Shown in pieces: positions 52,618 through 61,127 of a stretch of 64,000 bases of DNA. A program made the position numbers and the translations under genes. The stretch is from NCBI RefSeq assembly GCF_001956695.1, contig NZ_CP019070.1, positions 1,116,001 to 1,180,000 on the forward strand. Direction: 5' to 3'. Every line of letters begins with the position of its first letter. Within the stretch, counting starts at the first letter, position 1. The notes under the pieces are model-generated. The model ran no database searches, was not told the origin of the DNA, and saw nothing but the letters and a program-made list of their open reading frames with translations. This DNA is from Poseidonibacter parvus. GTDB lineage: Bacteria; Campylobacterota; Campylobacteria; Campylobacterales; Arcobacteraceae.

Positions 52618-53796
52618 ATGTACGTGAATTTATCAAGACCTGTGTGGGCTGAAATTAATTTAGATAATTTAGCTCATAATATGAAAGAAACAAGAAGAGT
52701 TGTAAATAAAAATACATTAATTACAGCAGTTATAAAAGCTGATGGATATGGCCATGGTGCCGTTTGTATTGGACAAACTTTACTTGATAATGGAGCTAAT
52801 AGATTTGCAGTTGCTACTTTAAGTGAAGCTATACAATTACGAGCATCTTTTCCAAATACTGAAATAATGGTTTTAGGTTACACTCCAAATGACTTAACAG
52901 AAGATATTTTAGCAAACAATATTATTCAAACTATTTATACTTTAGAGCAAGCAGAATACTTTTCAAAATTAGCACTTTTATCAAATAAAAAAATTACAGT
53001 ACATATTAAACTTGATACAGGAATGAATCGTTTGGGTATGCAAGAAAGCCAAGAAACAATTGATACTATTTTACAAATGAGTAAACTTGAAGGCTTATTT
53101 ATAGAAGGGATTTTTACGCACTTTGCAATGGCTGATGAAATTGATAAAGAATATACTAACAATCAAGTAAAAAAATATAAAAGAATTGTAAATACATTAG
53201 AAGAAAATGGTTTAAATATTCCTATTAAACATGTATCAAATAGTGCAGCTATTATTGATATGCCTGAACTTAATATGGATATGGTTCGTGCTGGTATTAT
53301 GTTATATGGTTTATATCCATCAAAAAATGTTAATCAAAATAATGTAAATTTAAAAGAAGTAATGTGTTTAAAAGCGAAAATATCTCAAGTAAAAGAAATA
53401 CCTAAAGGTACAGGTGTTAGTTATGGTTTAAAATACAAATGTACTAAAAATTCAAAAGTTGCAACACTACCAATAGGATATGCAGATGGATTAACTCGAA
53501 TGTTATCAGGAAAAGCATCCACAATGCTTCAAAATAAAAAAGTTCCCATTATAGGAAATATTTGTATGGATCAATGTATTATTGATATAAGTGGTCTTGA
53601 TGCAAAAATTGATGATGAGGTTGTTTTATTTGGTGGAAATGATAAAAATGGAATTTCTATCACTAGTGTTAGTGAACTTTTAAATACAATTAATTATGAA
53701 ATAGTTTGTATGGTTGATAAACGTGTTCCTAGAGTATATATAAAAGATGAAAAGGCAATTTACTATAAAGATTATCTCAAACTTATTACAAGTTAA
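52618..53796 (+). CDS. alr: Alanine racemase
   Basis: The 392-residue PLP enzyme has the PLP-lysine block ITAVIKADGYGHGAV, KLDTGMNRLGM, EGIFTHFAMAD, HVSNSAAII, VRAGIMLYGLYP, GYADGLTRMLSG and IGNICMDQCIIDISG. It interconverts L- and D-alanine. Here it could serve both cell-wall D-Ala synthesis and D-amino-acid catabolism with the neighbouring dehydrogenase. The ATG is followed by an in-frame GTG, and GGAGAA lies directly upstream. Confidence 0.96.
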   Translation: MYVNLSRPVWAEINLDNLAHNMKETRRVVNKNTLITAVIKADGYGHGAVCIGQTLLDNGANRFAVATLSEAIQLRASFPNTEIMVLGYTPNDLTEDILANNIIQTIYTLEQAEYFSKLALLSNKKITVHIKLDTGMNRLGMQESQETIDTILQMSKLEGLFIEGIFTHFAMADEIDKEYTNNQVKKYKRIVNTLEENGLNIPIKHVSNSAAIIDMPELNMDMVRAGIMLYGLYPSKNVNQNNVNLKEVMCLKAKISQVKEIPKGTGVSYGLKYKCTKNSKVATLPIGYADGLTRMLSGKASTMLQNKKVPIIGNICMDQCIIDISGLDAKIDDEVVLFGGNDKNGISITSVSELLNTINYEIVCMVDKRVPRVYIKDEKAIYYKDYLKLITS

Positions 53797-53842
53797 TTCA
53801 AATTTTAATAGAATACGATAATTATAAACATTAAGGTAAAAC

Positions 53843-54064
53843 ATGTCAAGAAAAAACACTTCAAGCGTTGATACAACTAAAGGTGATAAGATTGCAATGA
53901 AGTCTAATCAAAATAAAAATCCTGTATTAGTTGATTTTAATCATAAAGAGATTGGTAAGCAAGTAGTAAACGCTAGAAAAGGTGCAAATGTAGATTTAGC
54001 AAAAGCTAAAGCTAAGAAAAAAGCCAAAATGGCTAAAGCTTCAAAAAAGAAGAATAAAAAATAA
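53843..54064 (+). CDS. Small basic hypothetical protein
   Basis: The 73-residue protein has no signal peptide. Its last 25 residues are Lys/Ala repeats (DLAKAKAKKKAKMAKASKKKNKK), a type of tail that often binds nucleic acid. The N-terminal half (SRKNTSSVDTTKGDKIAMKSNQNKNP) is polar. AAGGTAAA precedes the ATG. I do not recognise the family; a histone-like or ribosome-associated role would be a guess. Confidence 0.6.
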   Translation: MSRKNTSSVDTTKGDKIAMKSNQNKNPVLVDFNHKEIGKQVVNARKGANVDLAKAKAKKKAKMAKASKKKNKK

Positions 54065-54074
54065 AATAGATTTT

Positions 54075-54108
54075 TTAATTAACAGAAAATTTAATTTCTG
54101 TTAATTAA
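54075..54108. terminator. Bidirectional hairpin between convergent genes
   Basis: TTAATTAACAGAAA-ATTTAA-TTTCTGTTAATTAA is a 14-bp perfect stem overlapping the stop codon of the DsbA-like gene and following the small basic gene. Confidence 0.7.
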
Positions 54109-54826
54109 GTTCTTTTTCTAAATCTTTTAAAATTTCTTTGTATTCTGAAGTTTTATTTGCTCCCATTCGTGCAATTTTATTATTAAATATAATAGTTGGA
54201 ATTGCATAAACACCTTGGTCTCTCCAAAACTTCTCTTCATTTTCAATAGCTTTAATTTCTTTTTCATCATCTAAAAGTTTCATTGCCTCATCTGCATTTA
54301 ATCCAACTGCTAAAAGTTCTTCTCTTAAAACACTTCTTTGGCTAATATCTTTTCTTTCTCCAAAGTATGCATGTTGTAATCGTACTTTTAATTCTGTTTG
54401 CTTGTTAAATTTTTTTGCATATTTAAGTAAGATATGAGAATTAAATGAATTTACTTTTTTCATTTCAGCAAAATAGTCAAATTCAAATCCTGTTTCTTTT
54501 CCTAAATTTGTCACTCTATTTCTTGTTTCTTGAAGCTTTTTCTCAGTTAAATTATATTTATCCATTAAGTATTCATTCGCATTTCTACCTTCTCTTGGCA
54601 TATCAGGGTTAAGCTCAAAAGGATGCCATACAATTTCAACTTTTTCATTAAGTTTCAACTCATCAATAGCTACACTTAATCGTTTATAACCAATTGCACA
54701 CCACGGACATACAACATCAGATACGATATCAATTTTGATTTTATCTGCAGCTGTCAAGTGCAAAGGTAAAATACACCAGTAGTGCAAAGTAAAAGTGCAC
54801 CACTTTATTAATAGAAATAAATACAA
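54101..54826 (-). CDS. DsbA/FrnE-like dithiol oxidoreductase, 5' end replaced by an IS21 element
   Basis: The DsbA-family domain is intact: DIVSDVVCPWCAIGYKRL (active-site CPWC), WHPFELNPDMPREG, and a C-terminal GVYAIPTIIFNNKI. The gene is cut by an IS21 element at 54752. The native start lies at 56777 on the far side and encodes MKKILKAILSITIISQFSFA, a signal peptide. Joining the two parts with one GCAGC copy gives 708 bases, 235 residues in frame. The frame now present starts at a TTG at 54826 inside the IS end, with 25 IS-encoded hydrophobic residues fused in frame; its TTG has only a weak ribosome site. Expression today is uncertain. Confidence 0.85.
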   Translation of the reverse strand: MYLFLLIKWCTFTLHYWCILPLHLTAADKIKIDIVSDVVCPWCAIGYKRLSVAIDELKLNEKVEIVWHPFELNPDMPREGRNANEYLMDKYNLTEKKLQETRNRVTNLGKETGFEFDYFAEMKKVNSFNSHILLKYAKKFNKQTELKVRLQHAYFGERKDISQRSVLREELLAVGLNADEAMKLLDDEKEIKAIENEEKFWRDQGVYAIPTIIFNNKIARMGANKTSEYKEILKDLEKELN

Positions 54827-54856
54827 TAAACTCTAAATAAAATATTTGGAGTTGGT

Positions 54857-55900
54857 ATGATTGATAAAGAGGAATTTACCGTGATACATACTTTACATAA
54901 AAGAGGATATAGTATAAGAGCTATATCAAAAATAGTTGGATTGAATAGAAGAACAGTTTCAAAACGATTAAAAGAAAATGAATTAAAATCTTATAAAAAT
55001 ATTCAGTATAAATCAAAATTAGATCCATATAAAGAATATATAATTTCCAGAGTACAACAAGCTTTACCAGATAATATTCCATCAAGTGTAATATATGAAG
55101 AGATAAAGAAATATGGATATGATGGAAAAGTGAGAATATTACAAACATTTTTAAGTTCATTAAAAATAGATTCAGCTCCAGAAGAAGTAATAAGATTTGA
55201 GACAAAGCCATCTTATCAAGCACAAGTTGATTGGACATTTATAAGAACAGGGAAAAATCCTGTATATGGCTTTGTTATGGTATTAGGATTTAGTAGAATG
55301 GCATTTGTATATTTTACAGATAATATGAGACAAGAGACTTGGCAAGATTGCCATGTTAAAGCATTTGAATACTTTGGTGGAGTTCCACAAACACTTCTCT
55401 ATGATAATTTAAAATCAGTAGTAATACAAAGAGATAAATATGGGAAAAATCAACATGGATTTAATAATGATTTTTTAGAGTTTGCAAAAGATAATTTTAT
55501 TCCAAAATTATGTAAAGTTTATCGTGCACAAACTAAAGGAAAAGTGGAAAGATTTAATCTATATTTAAAACGTAACTTCTATGTACCACTAAAAGCTGCT
55601 TTAAAAGGTAGTCAAGTAGAAATGAATTGTGACTTACTAAATAATAAAGTATTTACTTGGTTAGAAATGGCAAACTCAAGAATCCATGATACAACAAAGA
55701 AAAAGCCAATTGATCTGTTTAAAGAAGAGAAACATTTGTTACAGCCATTTTACTCAAGTGTAAAAGAAGTAAAAAATAAACAAGAAGATAATCATATAAC
55801 TAACAGTATAAATTTAGAGAAACTAAATATAGATATAAAATATCATACAACAATTTCAGATTATGAAAAAGTGTTAGGAGTCTCGTATGCTACTGCATGA
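54857..55900 (+). CDS. istA: IS21-family transposase IstA
   Basis: The 347-residue transposase has an N-terminal helix-turn-helix (YSIRAISKIVGLNRRTVSKRLKEN), and the DDE set: Asp in QAQVDWTFIRTG, Asp in TLLYDNLKSVV and Glu in TKGKVERFNLYLKRN. It is somewhat shorter than classical IstA proteins (about 390-500), as in some compact IS21 members. Its end overlaps istB by 14 bases. Confidence 0.95.
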   Translation: MIDKEEFTVIHTLHKRGYSIRAISKIVGLNRRTVSKRLKENELKSYKNIQYKSKLDPYKEYIISRVQQALPDNIPSSVIYEEIKKYGYDGKVRILQTFLSSLKIDSAPEEVIRFETKPSYQAQVDWTFIRTGKNPVYGFVMVLGFSRMAFVYFTDNMRQETWQDCHVKAFEYFGGVPQTLLYDNLKSVVIQRDKYGKNQHGFNNDFLEFAKDNFIPKLCKVYRAQTKGKVERFNLYLKRNFYVPLKAALKGSQVEMNCDLLNNKVFTWLEMANSRIHDTTKKKPIDLFKEEKHLLQPFYSSVKEVKNKQEDNHITNSINLEKLNIDIKYHTTISDYEKVLGVSYATA

Positions 55901-56654
55901 ATCAATTAATGAATATTGTTCAAAGTTTAAACTTCCTGGTATTTTAGAACAGTATCAACACTTAGCAGATACAGCTTCAAAAGAGAAAATGTCTTATAGT
56001 GAATATCTACATAAATTATTAGAGTTTGAAAATATAGGAAGAGAACAAAGAAGTAAAGATATGCTTTTAAAAATAGCAGGGTTGCCTAAAATAAAAACAA
56101 TTGATAGCTTCGATTATAAATCTTCATCAGTTGATAAAACACTAATAAATGAGCTTCTAACTTTTAGATTTATAGATGAATTTAAAAATATTTTACTATT
56201 TGGCCCAAGTGGAGTTGGAAAAACACATTTGGCAAGTGCAATAGCATATGCAGCAACACAAAAAAGAATAAAAACTAAATTTATATCTGCAAGCGATTTA
56301 ATTATACAACTTGAAAGTGCACAATCTCAAAATAAACTTGATAACTACTTTAAAAGAGTTATAGGTACTCCAAGACTTTTAGTTATTGATGAGTTTGGAT
56401 ATGTAAAGTTCAATGAAAATCAAGCTAATTTATTTTTTCAAATAATTAATAAAAAATATGAATTAGGATCAATAATAATTACATCAAATTTATCATTTAC
56501 AAAATGGAAGGAGGTACTCAATAATGATGAAGCATTAACAACAGCAATATTAGATAGATTAATTCATCACTCACATTTAATAAATGTTACAGGTGAAAGC
56601 TATAGATTGAAACAAAAAAGGGAAGCTGGATTGTTAAATATTTCTAATAAATAG
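55887..56654 (+). CDS. istB: IS21 transposition helper ATPase IstB
   Basis: The 255-residue AAA+ ATPase has Walker A LLFGPSGVGKTHLASAI, Walker B LLVIDEFGYVKF and a sensor region SIIITSNLSFTKWKEVL. IstB assembles on DNA and helps IstA choose the target. The ATG lies in the end of istA, and GGAG is just upstream, so the two are coupled. Confidence 0.95.
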   Translation: MLLHESINEYCSKFKLPGILEQYQHLADTASKEKMSYSEYLHKLLEFENIGREQRSKDMLLKIAGLPKIKTIDSFDYKSSSVDKTLINELLTFRFIDEFKNILLFGPSGVGKTHLASAIAYAATQKRIKTKFISASDLIIQLESAQSQNKLDNYFKRVIGTPRLLVIDEFGYVKFNENQANLFFQIINKKYELGSIIITSNLSFTKWKEVLNNDEALTTAILDRLIHHSHLINVTGESYRLKQKREAGLLNISNK

Positions 56655-56715
56655 GTGTTACAAAGTGGTGCACTTTTGCACTGCATATTGGTGCATTTTT
56701 GGATTGCACTTGACA

Positions 56716-56777
56716 GCAGCAAAAGAAAATTGGGAAATTATTGTTATTGAGAGTATTGCTTTTAATATTTTTTTCAT
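56716..56777 (-). pseudogene. Severed 5' end of the DsbA/FrnE-like gene
   Basis: From the ATG at 56777 the minus strand reads MKKILKAILSITIISQFSFAA up to the IS21 end. This is the native start and signal peptide (cut predicted at SFA-A) of the gene whose remainder is at 54101-54751. It is now cut off from its gene by the 1964-bp element. Confidence 0.9.
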
Positions 56778-56833
56778 ATTTTCACTTTATATTGGGATAT
56801 GAAATAATAGAATGAATGTTCTAAAATATAACT

Positions 56834-56868
56834 TAAAAAAAGAGTAACTAACTAGTTACTCTTTTTTT
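56834..56868. terminator. Strong bidirectional terminator
   Basis: AGAGTAACT-AACT-AGTTACTCT (56841-56862) flanked by an A-run on the left and TTTTTTT on the right. It serves the minus-strand aldolase-like gene and possibly reads from the IS side. Confidence 0.85.
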
Positions 56869-56887
56869 ATCTTATTAAAGTTTAATA

Positions 56888-57856
56888 TTATTCTGCAAGT
56901 AAGTTTCTGTAAAAGTCTCTATAGTTAGTGTCTTTTTCATCTCTAGCTTTCATCGCAGCTCTTGGATGTTCGTTTAATTGTCCTGTTAACATGTATGGAA
57001 TTGAGTAACCCCAGTCAAGTTCTTTTTCTAATGGAATAATAAACTCTTCAATAAATTTTAATACTGGCATTAATTTATATTTTGGATTTTTTAAAAAACC
57101 AATTAAAAGTTCCATAGGACAGTTTCCAGCACCTCTTCCTAATCCAGAGATTGTAACATCAAGAAAACTTGTACCATATGTTAATGCTTCAATAGTATTA
57201 GCATATGCTAATTGCATATTATTATGTGCATGAATACCAATTTGTTTACCATGTGCTTGTGCAATAGTTAAATATTTTTCAGTTAATTTATTGATTTGCT
57301 CAGGGTAAAATGAACCAAATGAATCAGCAATATAAATTACATCAACACTAGATTTAGCAACTGTTTCTAAAACTTCAGTTAATTCATCATCAAATGATTT
57401 TGAAATAGCCATAATATTAATAGTCGTTTCATAACCTTTTTTATGTGCTTCTTCTACAAGTTCAATTGCAGCAGGAATTTGATGAATATAAGTTGCAATT
57501 CTAATCATATCAACTACAGATTCACTTTTTGGAAGTAATTCTTCATTTACAGTTCTTCCAATATCAGACATTACTGCAATTTTCATATTAGTATCGTTGT
57601 TTCCTACAATTCTTCTAATATCTTCTTCTTTACAGAAATTCCAAGGTCCAAACTCTTCTTCACTCATAATTGAAGGTGAATTGTTTTTTCCAATTTCCAT
57701 ATAATCAATACCAGCTGCTACACATGTGTCGTATTGTGCTTTTACAAACTCATCTGTAAAATGAAAATTGTTTACTAAACCACCATCTCTTATAGTACAA
57801 TCAAATACTTTTATGTCTTCTCTTACAGTTAGTATTGAACCTTTTCTTTCAATCAT
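56888..57856 (-). CDS. Aldolase-like DRE-TIM metallolyase (HMGL-like)
   Basis: The 322-residue protein follows the HMGL/4-hydroxy-2-oxovalerate aldolase fold: FDCTIRDGGLVNNFHF (D-x-T-x-R-D-G start of the barrel), YMEIGKNNSP, IYIADSFGSFYPE, and metal-ligand block IGIHAHNNMQLAYANTIEALTYGTSFLDVTISGLGRGAGNCPME. It lacks an obvious partner aldehyde dehydrogenase next to it. It cleaves or forms C-C bonds of a 2-oxo or hydroxy acid, but the substrate is not readable. It ends near the strong terminator at 56834. Confidence 0.88.
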   Translation of the reverse strand: MIERKGSILTVREDIKVFDCTIRDGGLVNNFHFTDEFVKAQYDTCVAAGIDYMEIGKNNSPSIMSEEEFGPWNFCKEEDIRRIVGNNDTNMKIAVMSDIGRTVNEELLPKSESVVDMIRIATYIHQIPAAIELVEEAHKKGYETTINIMAISKSFDDELTEVLETVAKSSVDVIYIADSFGSFYPEQINKLTEKYLTIAQAHGKQIGIHAHNNMQLAYANTIEALTYGTSFLDVTISGLGRGAGNCPMELLIGFLKNPKYKLMPVLKFIEEFIIPLEKELDWGYSIPYMLTGQLNEHPRAAMKARDEKDTNYRDFYRNLLAE

Positions 57857-58003
57857 AAATATTTCCTATTCTCTTTTAATAATATTTTTCCAAATAATAT
57901 CTTAACACTGCTCAATTCATCTTTAAATATATGATAAACCTTGATTTATTTCAATGAATTAAATAAAGATTATATGTATACTGTCCTAAACAAAGGAATT
58001 TTA

Positions 58004-58225
58004 ATGAAAAAACTAATATTTACAATTATAAGCATAGCTTTTATTTCTTCTTTATCAGCGCAAGCTACAGAAGTAAATAAAACAATTACAAAGAAAGAAA
58101 AAACTGCACTGACATTAGAAATGTGTAAAAAGAAAATGGGTCAAGATAATTTCAATTTTATTAAAGAAGTTTTCAATGATGAAAATGTGTTACTATTAAA
58201 ATGTAAGGAAGCACTTAGTAAATAA
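58004..58225 (+). CDS. Small exported hypothetical protein
   Basis: The likely start is the ATG at 58004 (MKKLIFTIISIAFISSLSAQA), with AAAGGAAT just before it; an in-frame ATG at 57941 would add 21 unlikely residues. The 73-residue product has a signal peptide (cut near SAQA) and a short Lys-rich mature part with two Cys (LTLEMCKKKMGQDNF and LLLKCKEAL), which could form a disulfide. Function is unknown. Confidence 0.7.
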   Translation: MKKLIFTIISIAFISSLSAQATEVNKTITKKEKTALTLEMCKKKMGQDNFNFIKEVFNDENVLLLKCKEALSK

Positions 58226-58273
58226 ATTTTTGTTATAGTATTAGATATGATGATTTAATAAAAGGAATTTATA

Positions 58274-58735
58274 ATGAAAAGAATACTATTTATATCTATT
58301 TTAATAATACTAGACTTATTTGCAAAGAGTGAATTTATAAGAGATGATCAAACAGTAATTGATAAGAAATTAAATCTTCAATGGCAAGATAATAAGCAAT
58401 CACAAGAAACAAAACTTTTTTTAGAGGATTCTATTAATCATTGTAATAGCTTAGCTTTACAAGATAAGAAAGATTGGAGGCTTCCAACTTATGAAGAGTT
58501 ATTAAGTTTAGGTGATTATGAAGTATATAAACCCACTATAAATGATATATTCAAATATACAGCTTCTGGTCATTATTGGACAATTTTATATAAAACTACA
58601 CAATTAGGTGAACATATTACATTGAAAGATTCCACAGAAGTAAAAAGAATTTACTTCAGCGATGGCTTTTCTTATGATAATGATAGAACTGGTAAAGCCT
58701 ATGTTAGATGTGTTCGTAATATGATAAAAGATTAG
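58274..58735 (+). CDS. Exported DUF1566-like protein
   Basis: The 153-residue protein has a signal peptide (MKRILFISILIILDLFAKS) and a DUF1566-type domain: FIRDDQTVIDKKLNLQWQDN, SINHCNSLALQDKKDWRLPTYEELLSL and YFSDGFSYDNDRTGKAYVRCVR. The WRLPTxxELLSL and VRCVR parts are the hallmark of this family, which is a C-type-lectin-like fold found on envelope proteins. It is followed convergently by RNase HI. Confidence 0.87.
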   Translation: MKRILFISILIILDLFAKSEFIRDDQTVIDKKLNLQWQDNKQSQETKLFLEDSINHCNSLALQDKKDWRLPTYEELLSLGDYEVYKPTINDIFKYTASGHYWTILYKTTQLGEHITLKDSTEVKRIYFSDGFSYDNDRTGKAYVRCVRNMIKD

Positions 58736-59568
58736 TAAGAAGTTAAGTTTAAAACTTCTTCTATCTTGTCATAAGAATACATCTCATAGTTTGTAGTTTG
58801 CTCTTTTATAGCAGTTACTGCCATTCTATCAGCAAGCTCATTACCTTCAATTCCAGCATGACCTTTTACATGTTTGATTTCTATTAAATCTTTTATTCTC
58901 TCATATAGTTCATGAGTTTTTTTAATAAGTTCAAGGTTTTTAATCTCTCCTCCTTTTTTAGTCCAGCCTTTTGCTTTCCATCCATAAGCCCAAGTTGTAA
59001 TACAATCAATAGAATATTTTGAATCAGAATAAATAGTAATAATATTTTTAGAACTTGTTTGCTTTGCTATTATTAAAGCTTGATAAAGTGCATTTAATTC
59101 TGCAATATTATTTGTACCATTTTCTACAAAATCGCCATGTAATAAAACTGGGTTTCTTTCATTTGAGTAAATAGCTAAACCACTTCCTGCAAGTCCTGGG
59201 TTTCCAGAACATGCTCCATCACAATAAATTCTAATATGCTCTTCATCTTCATCTATTTGTGTAGTATTTTGTGTGTTAGTTTTTGATGTTTCTTGAACTT
59301 TGTTACTTGTAGTTTTATTTGGTGTCTTTATATTATTAAACTCTAAAACCATATTGTAGTTTTTTAATATTTGTTCTTGTGCTTTTAATGCTAGTTTACC
59401 TTTTAAAAGCATAAGTCTATTTGCATCATTTTTTAGTATATCTTTATTTAGAACTACTTCTTTCCAGTTGTCTTCACAAGGGAAGGGTAGTTCTAATATT
59501 TTACATTGCTCTTTATTTAGTGTTTCCTCAAAGGAAATAAGGTGTATAAATTCGTAAGTGATTTGCAT
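58732..59568 (-). CDS. rnhA: Ribonuclease HI with N-terminal extension
   Basis: The C-terminal part (about 110-250) is a complete RNase HI: catalytic residues in IRIYCDGACSGNPGLAGSGLAIY, NNIAELNALYQALIIA, ITIYSDSKYSIDCI and VKGHAGIEGNELADRMA. It cleaves RNA in RNA-DNA hybrids. The N-terminal 110 residues hold a helical region (LMLLKGKLALKAQEQILKNYNMVLEF) and a polar Thr/Asn/Gln linker. They are an extra domain that I do not recognise. Length is 278 residues, while E. coli RNase HI has 155. Confidence 0.93.
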   Translation of the reverse strand: MQITYEFIHLISFEETLNKEQCKILELPFPCEDNWKEVVLNKDILKNDANRLMLLKGKLALKAQEQILKNYNMVLEFNNIKTPNKTTSNKVQETSKTNTQNTTQIDEDEEHIRIYCDGACSGNPGLAGSGLAIYSNERNPVLLHGDFVENGTNNIAELNALYQALIIAKQTSSKNIITIYSDSKYSIDCITTWAYGWKAKGWTKKGGEIKNLELIKKTHELYERIKDLIEIKHVKGHAGIEGNELADRMAVTAIKEQTTNYEMYSYDKIEEVLNLTSY

Positions 59569-59628
59569 AAATTATCCATAATTTTTTCGCTGATTATATC
59601 AAAAAAAACTACATTTATCTATTTTTAT

Positions 59629-60603
59629 TTATGCCCAATCTAAAAGTCTTTTATCACCTTCAAGTTTTTTAATATCTGTAATATCTTGAGACATTTCAAT
59701 TACACCTTTGTAGTTTTTTTCTTCATCTCTAATTGCAAAATATCTAATATGAATAAACTTGCCTTTAAATTGAATCCAAAACTCAGCCGTATCTTGACGT
59801 CCTGCTTTAAACTCTTCAAGTATTTTAAGTACTTGGTCAACACTTTTTGGAGGATGGCAAAATTTAACTTCACGTCCTATTATTCCTGCACTTCTTGGAA
59901 ATACTCTATCATCACCTCTATTGTAAAAAATTACAATATCATTTTCATCAACATAAGTAATATCTATAGGAAGGAATTTAAAAATAAAATTAACTTGTTC
60001 AGGAGTTAAATAACCTTCATCAAAATGTGTTCTATCTTCAAGTGAAAAAGGTAGTTTTCTTCTTTTTTTATCTTCACTTGGGTGAACATAATCTTCTTCT
60101 TTTACTTCAGGATATCTAACAGGAGCATCTGCAAACATCCAACCAATCTCTTTATCTCCTTCATACATTTCTTTCCAATCATCTTCATTTAACATTTCAA
60201 GTGCTCTTGGAAGAAGTCTTCCTTCTTCTACTTGTAAAAGATGATCTATACTATTAAATAGACTCATAGCATCATTTAAAATGTCACTTGAATCTTTTGC
60301 TTCAACTTTTTTTCTTACAAATTTAATCTCTTCTCTAATTTGGTCATGAAAAGCCCACATTCCCTGACTTGGACCTGTCCATCCGTATTTTTCTAAGTAT
60401 GGGAAGAGCTGATTTTCTTTTCTTGCAAAGTGCTTTTCGATTTCACAGATTTGATTAAAGATATTATAAAACCTTTGGTAGTCTTCTTGCATATTAGTTT
60501 GTAAAAGTTCTTGAAAAAGTTTTCTTGTTAGTATATTTTCTTCAAGATAGACCCTTACTGGATGACCTTCTTGAAAGTTTTGTATATTTGATAAATCATT
60601 CAT
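59629..60603 (-). CDS. Hemerythrin-PAS protein (DUF438 group)
   Basis: The 324-residue soluble protein has an N-terminal hemerythrin-like four-helix domain (EGHPVRVYLEEN, EIEKHFARKENQLFPYLEKYGW, MWAFHDQIREEIKFV, IDHLLQVEEGRLLPRALEML) with the His/Glu ligand set. A C-terminal PAS domain (about 205-324) includes VIFYNRGDDRVFPRSAGIIGREVKFCHPPKSVDQV. DUF438 proteins have this HHE-PAS order, but the usual small DUF438 domain at the very N-terminus is missing here. It may sense oxygen or nitric oxide, which is inference. Confidence 0.85.
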   Translation of the reverse strand: MNDLSNIQNFQEGHPVRVYLEENILTRKLFQELLQTNMQEDYQRFYNIFNQICEIEKHFARKENQLFPYLEKYGWTGPSQGMWAFHDQIREEIKFVRKKVEAKDSSDILNDAMSLFNSIDHLLQVEEGRLLPRALEMLNEDDWKEMYEGDKEIGWMFADAPVRYPEVKEEDYVHPSEDKKRRKLPFSLEDRTHFDEGYLTPEQVNFIFKFLPIDITYVDENDIVIFYNRGDDRVFPRSAGIIGREVKFCHPPKSVDQVLKILEEFKAGRQDTAEFWIQFKGKFIHIRYFAIRDEEKNYKGVIEMSQDITDIKKLEGDKRLLDWA

Positions 60604-60699
60604 GTAAATTATATTCCTTAAGTTTTTTCTTTTAAATATAACTTAATGAATACAATTTTCCATGATATTTATCAATTTTTAGTTTTTTATGTAGTTAAC

Positions 60700-61125
60700 T
60701 TACATATTCCAAGGAATTCCTGCAAGTATTAAAATTAAACCAATTGTAAAATAGATGATTTGAGTTTTGTATTTTTTTCTTTCATCTTCAATTCTTTTTG
60801 CTTTAAAAGAACCAATTGTTATTATAATTATTGCTATTAGCATAATTAAACTATGCTCAACTGCATAAAATCTTAATTCACTAATTGCCATAGAGCCTTT
60901 TACATCACTTAAAAAAATACTTGTTTTTTCACTAGTATAGTAAACATATAAACCTACAACAAACTGTAAATGAATGAAACCAACAGTTACATGAGAGAAG
61001 ATATTATTAAATTTTGTAAATGGTTTATGTTTAAAATATCCTGTATAAATGCAATATAAATGCACTAAAAGTGTAATTAGTATTATCCAACGTAAACTTG
61101 AATGTATAATTAATTCTGTTTCCAA
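60700..61125 (-). CDS. Four-helix membrane protein of unknown function
   Basis: A TTG at 61125 with AAAGGA upstream is a likely start (about 141 residues); an ATG at 61149 lies inside the preceding gene and is less likely. The protein has four hydrophobic segments with a helix start LIIHSSLRWIILITLLVHLYCIYTGYF and IPWNM at the end. The spaced histidines (IIHSSLRW, LVHLY, FSHVTVGFIHLQF, VEHSLIML) could bind heme, as in b-type cytochromes. No motif proves this. It overlaps or abuts the zinc-ribbon gene upstream. Confidence 0.6.
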   Translation of the reverse strand: METELIIHSSLRWIILITLLVHLYCIYTGYFKHKPFTKFNNIFSHVTVGFIHLQFVVGLYVYYTSEKTSIFLSDVKGSMAISELRFYAVEHSLIMLIAIIIITIGSFKAKRIEDERKKYKTQIIYFTIGLILILAGIPWNM

Positions 61126-61127
61126 TT

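Larger units (their letters stand above)
54752..56715 (+). mobile_element. IS21-family insertion sequence, 1964 bp
   Basis: Ends are TGTCAAGTGCAA... at 54752 and ...TTGCACTTGACA at 56715, matching inverted repeats. A second internal copy of the GTGCACCACTTT motif is present at both ends (about 54795-54806 and 56662-56673), as is common in IS21. The 5-bp target duplication GCAGC flanks it (54747-54751 and 56716-56720). It carries istA and istB in standard order, both intact, so the element may be active. It interrupts a DsbA/FrnE-like gene on the opposite strand. Confidence 0.95.
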
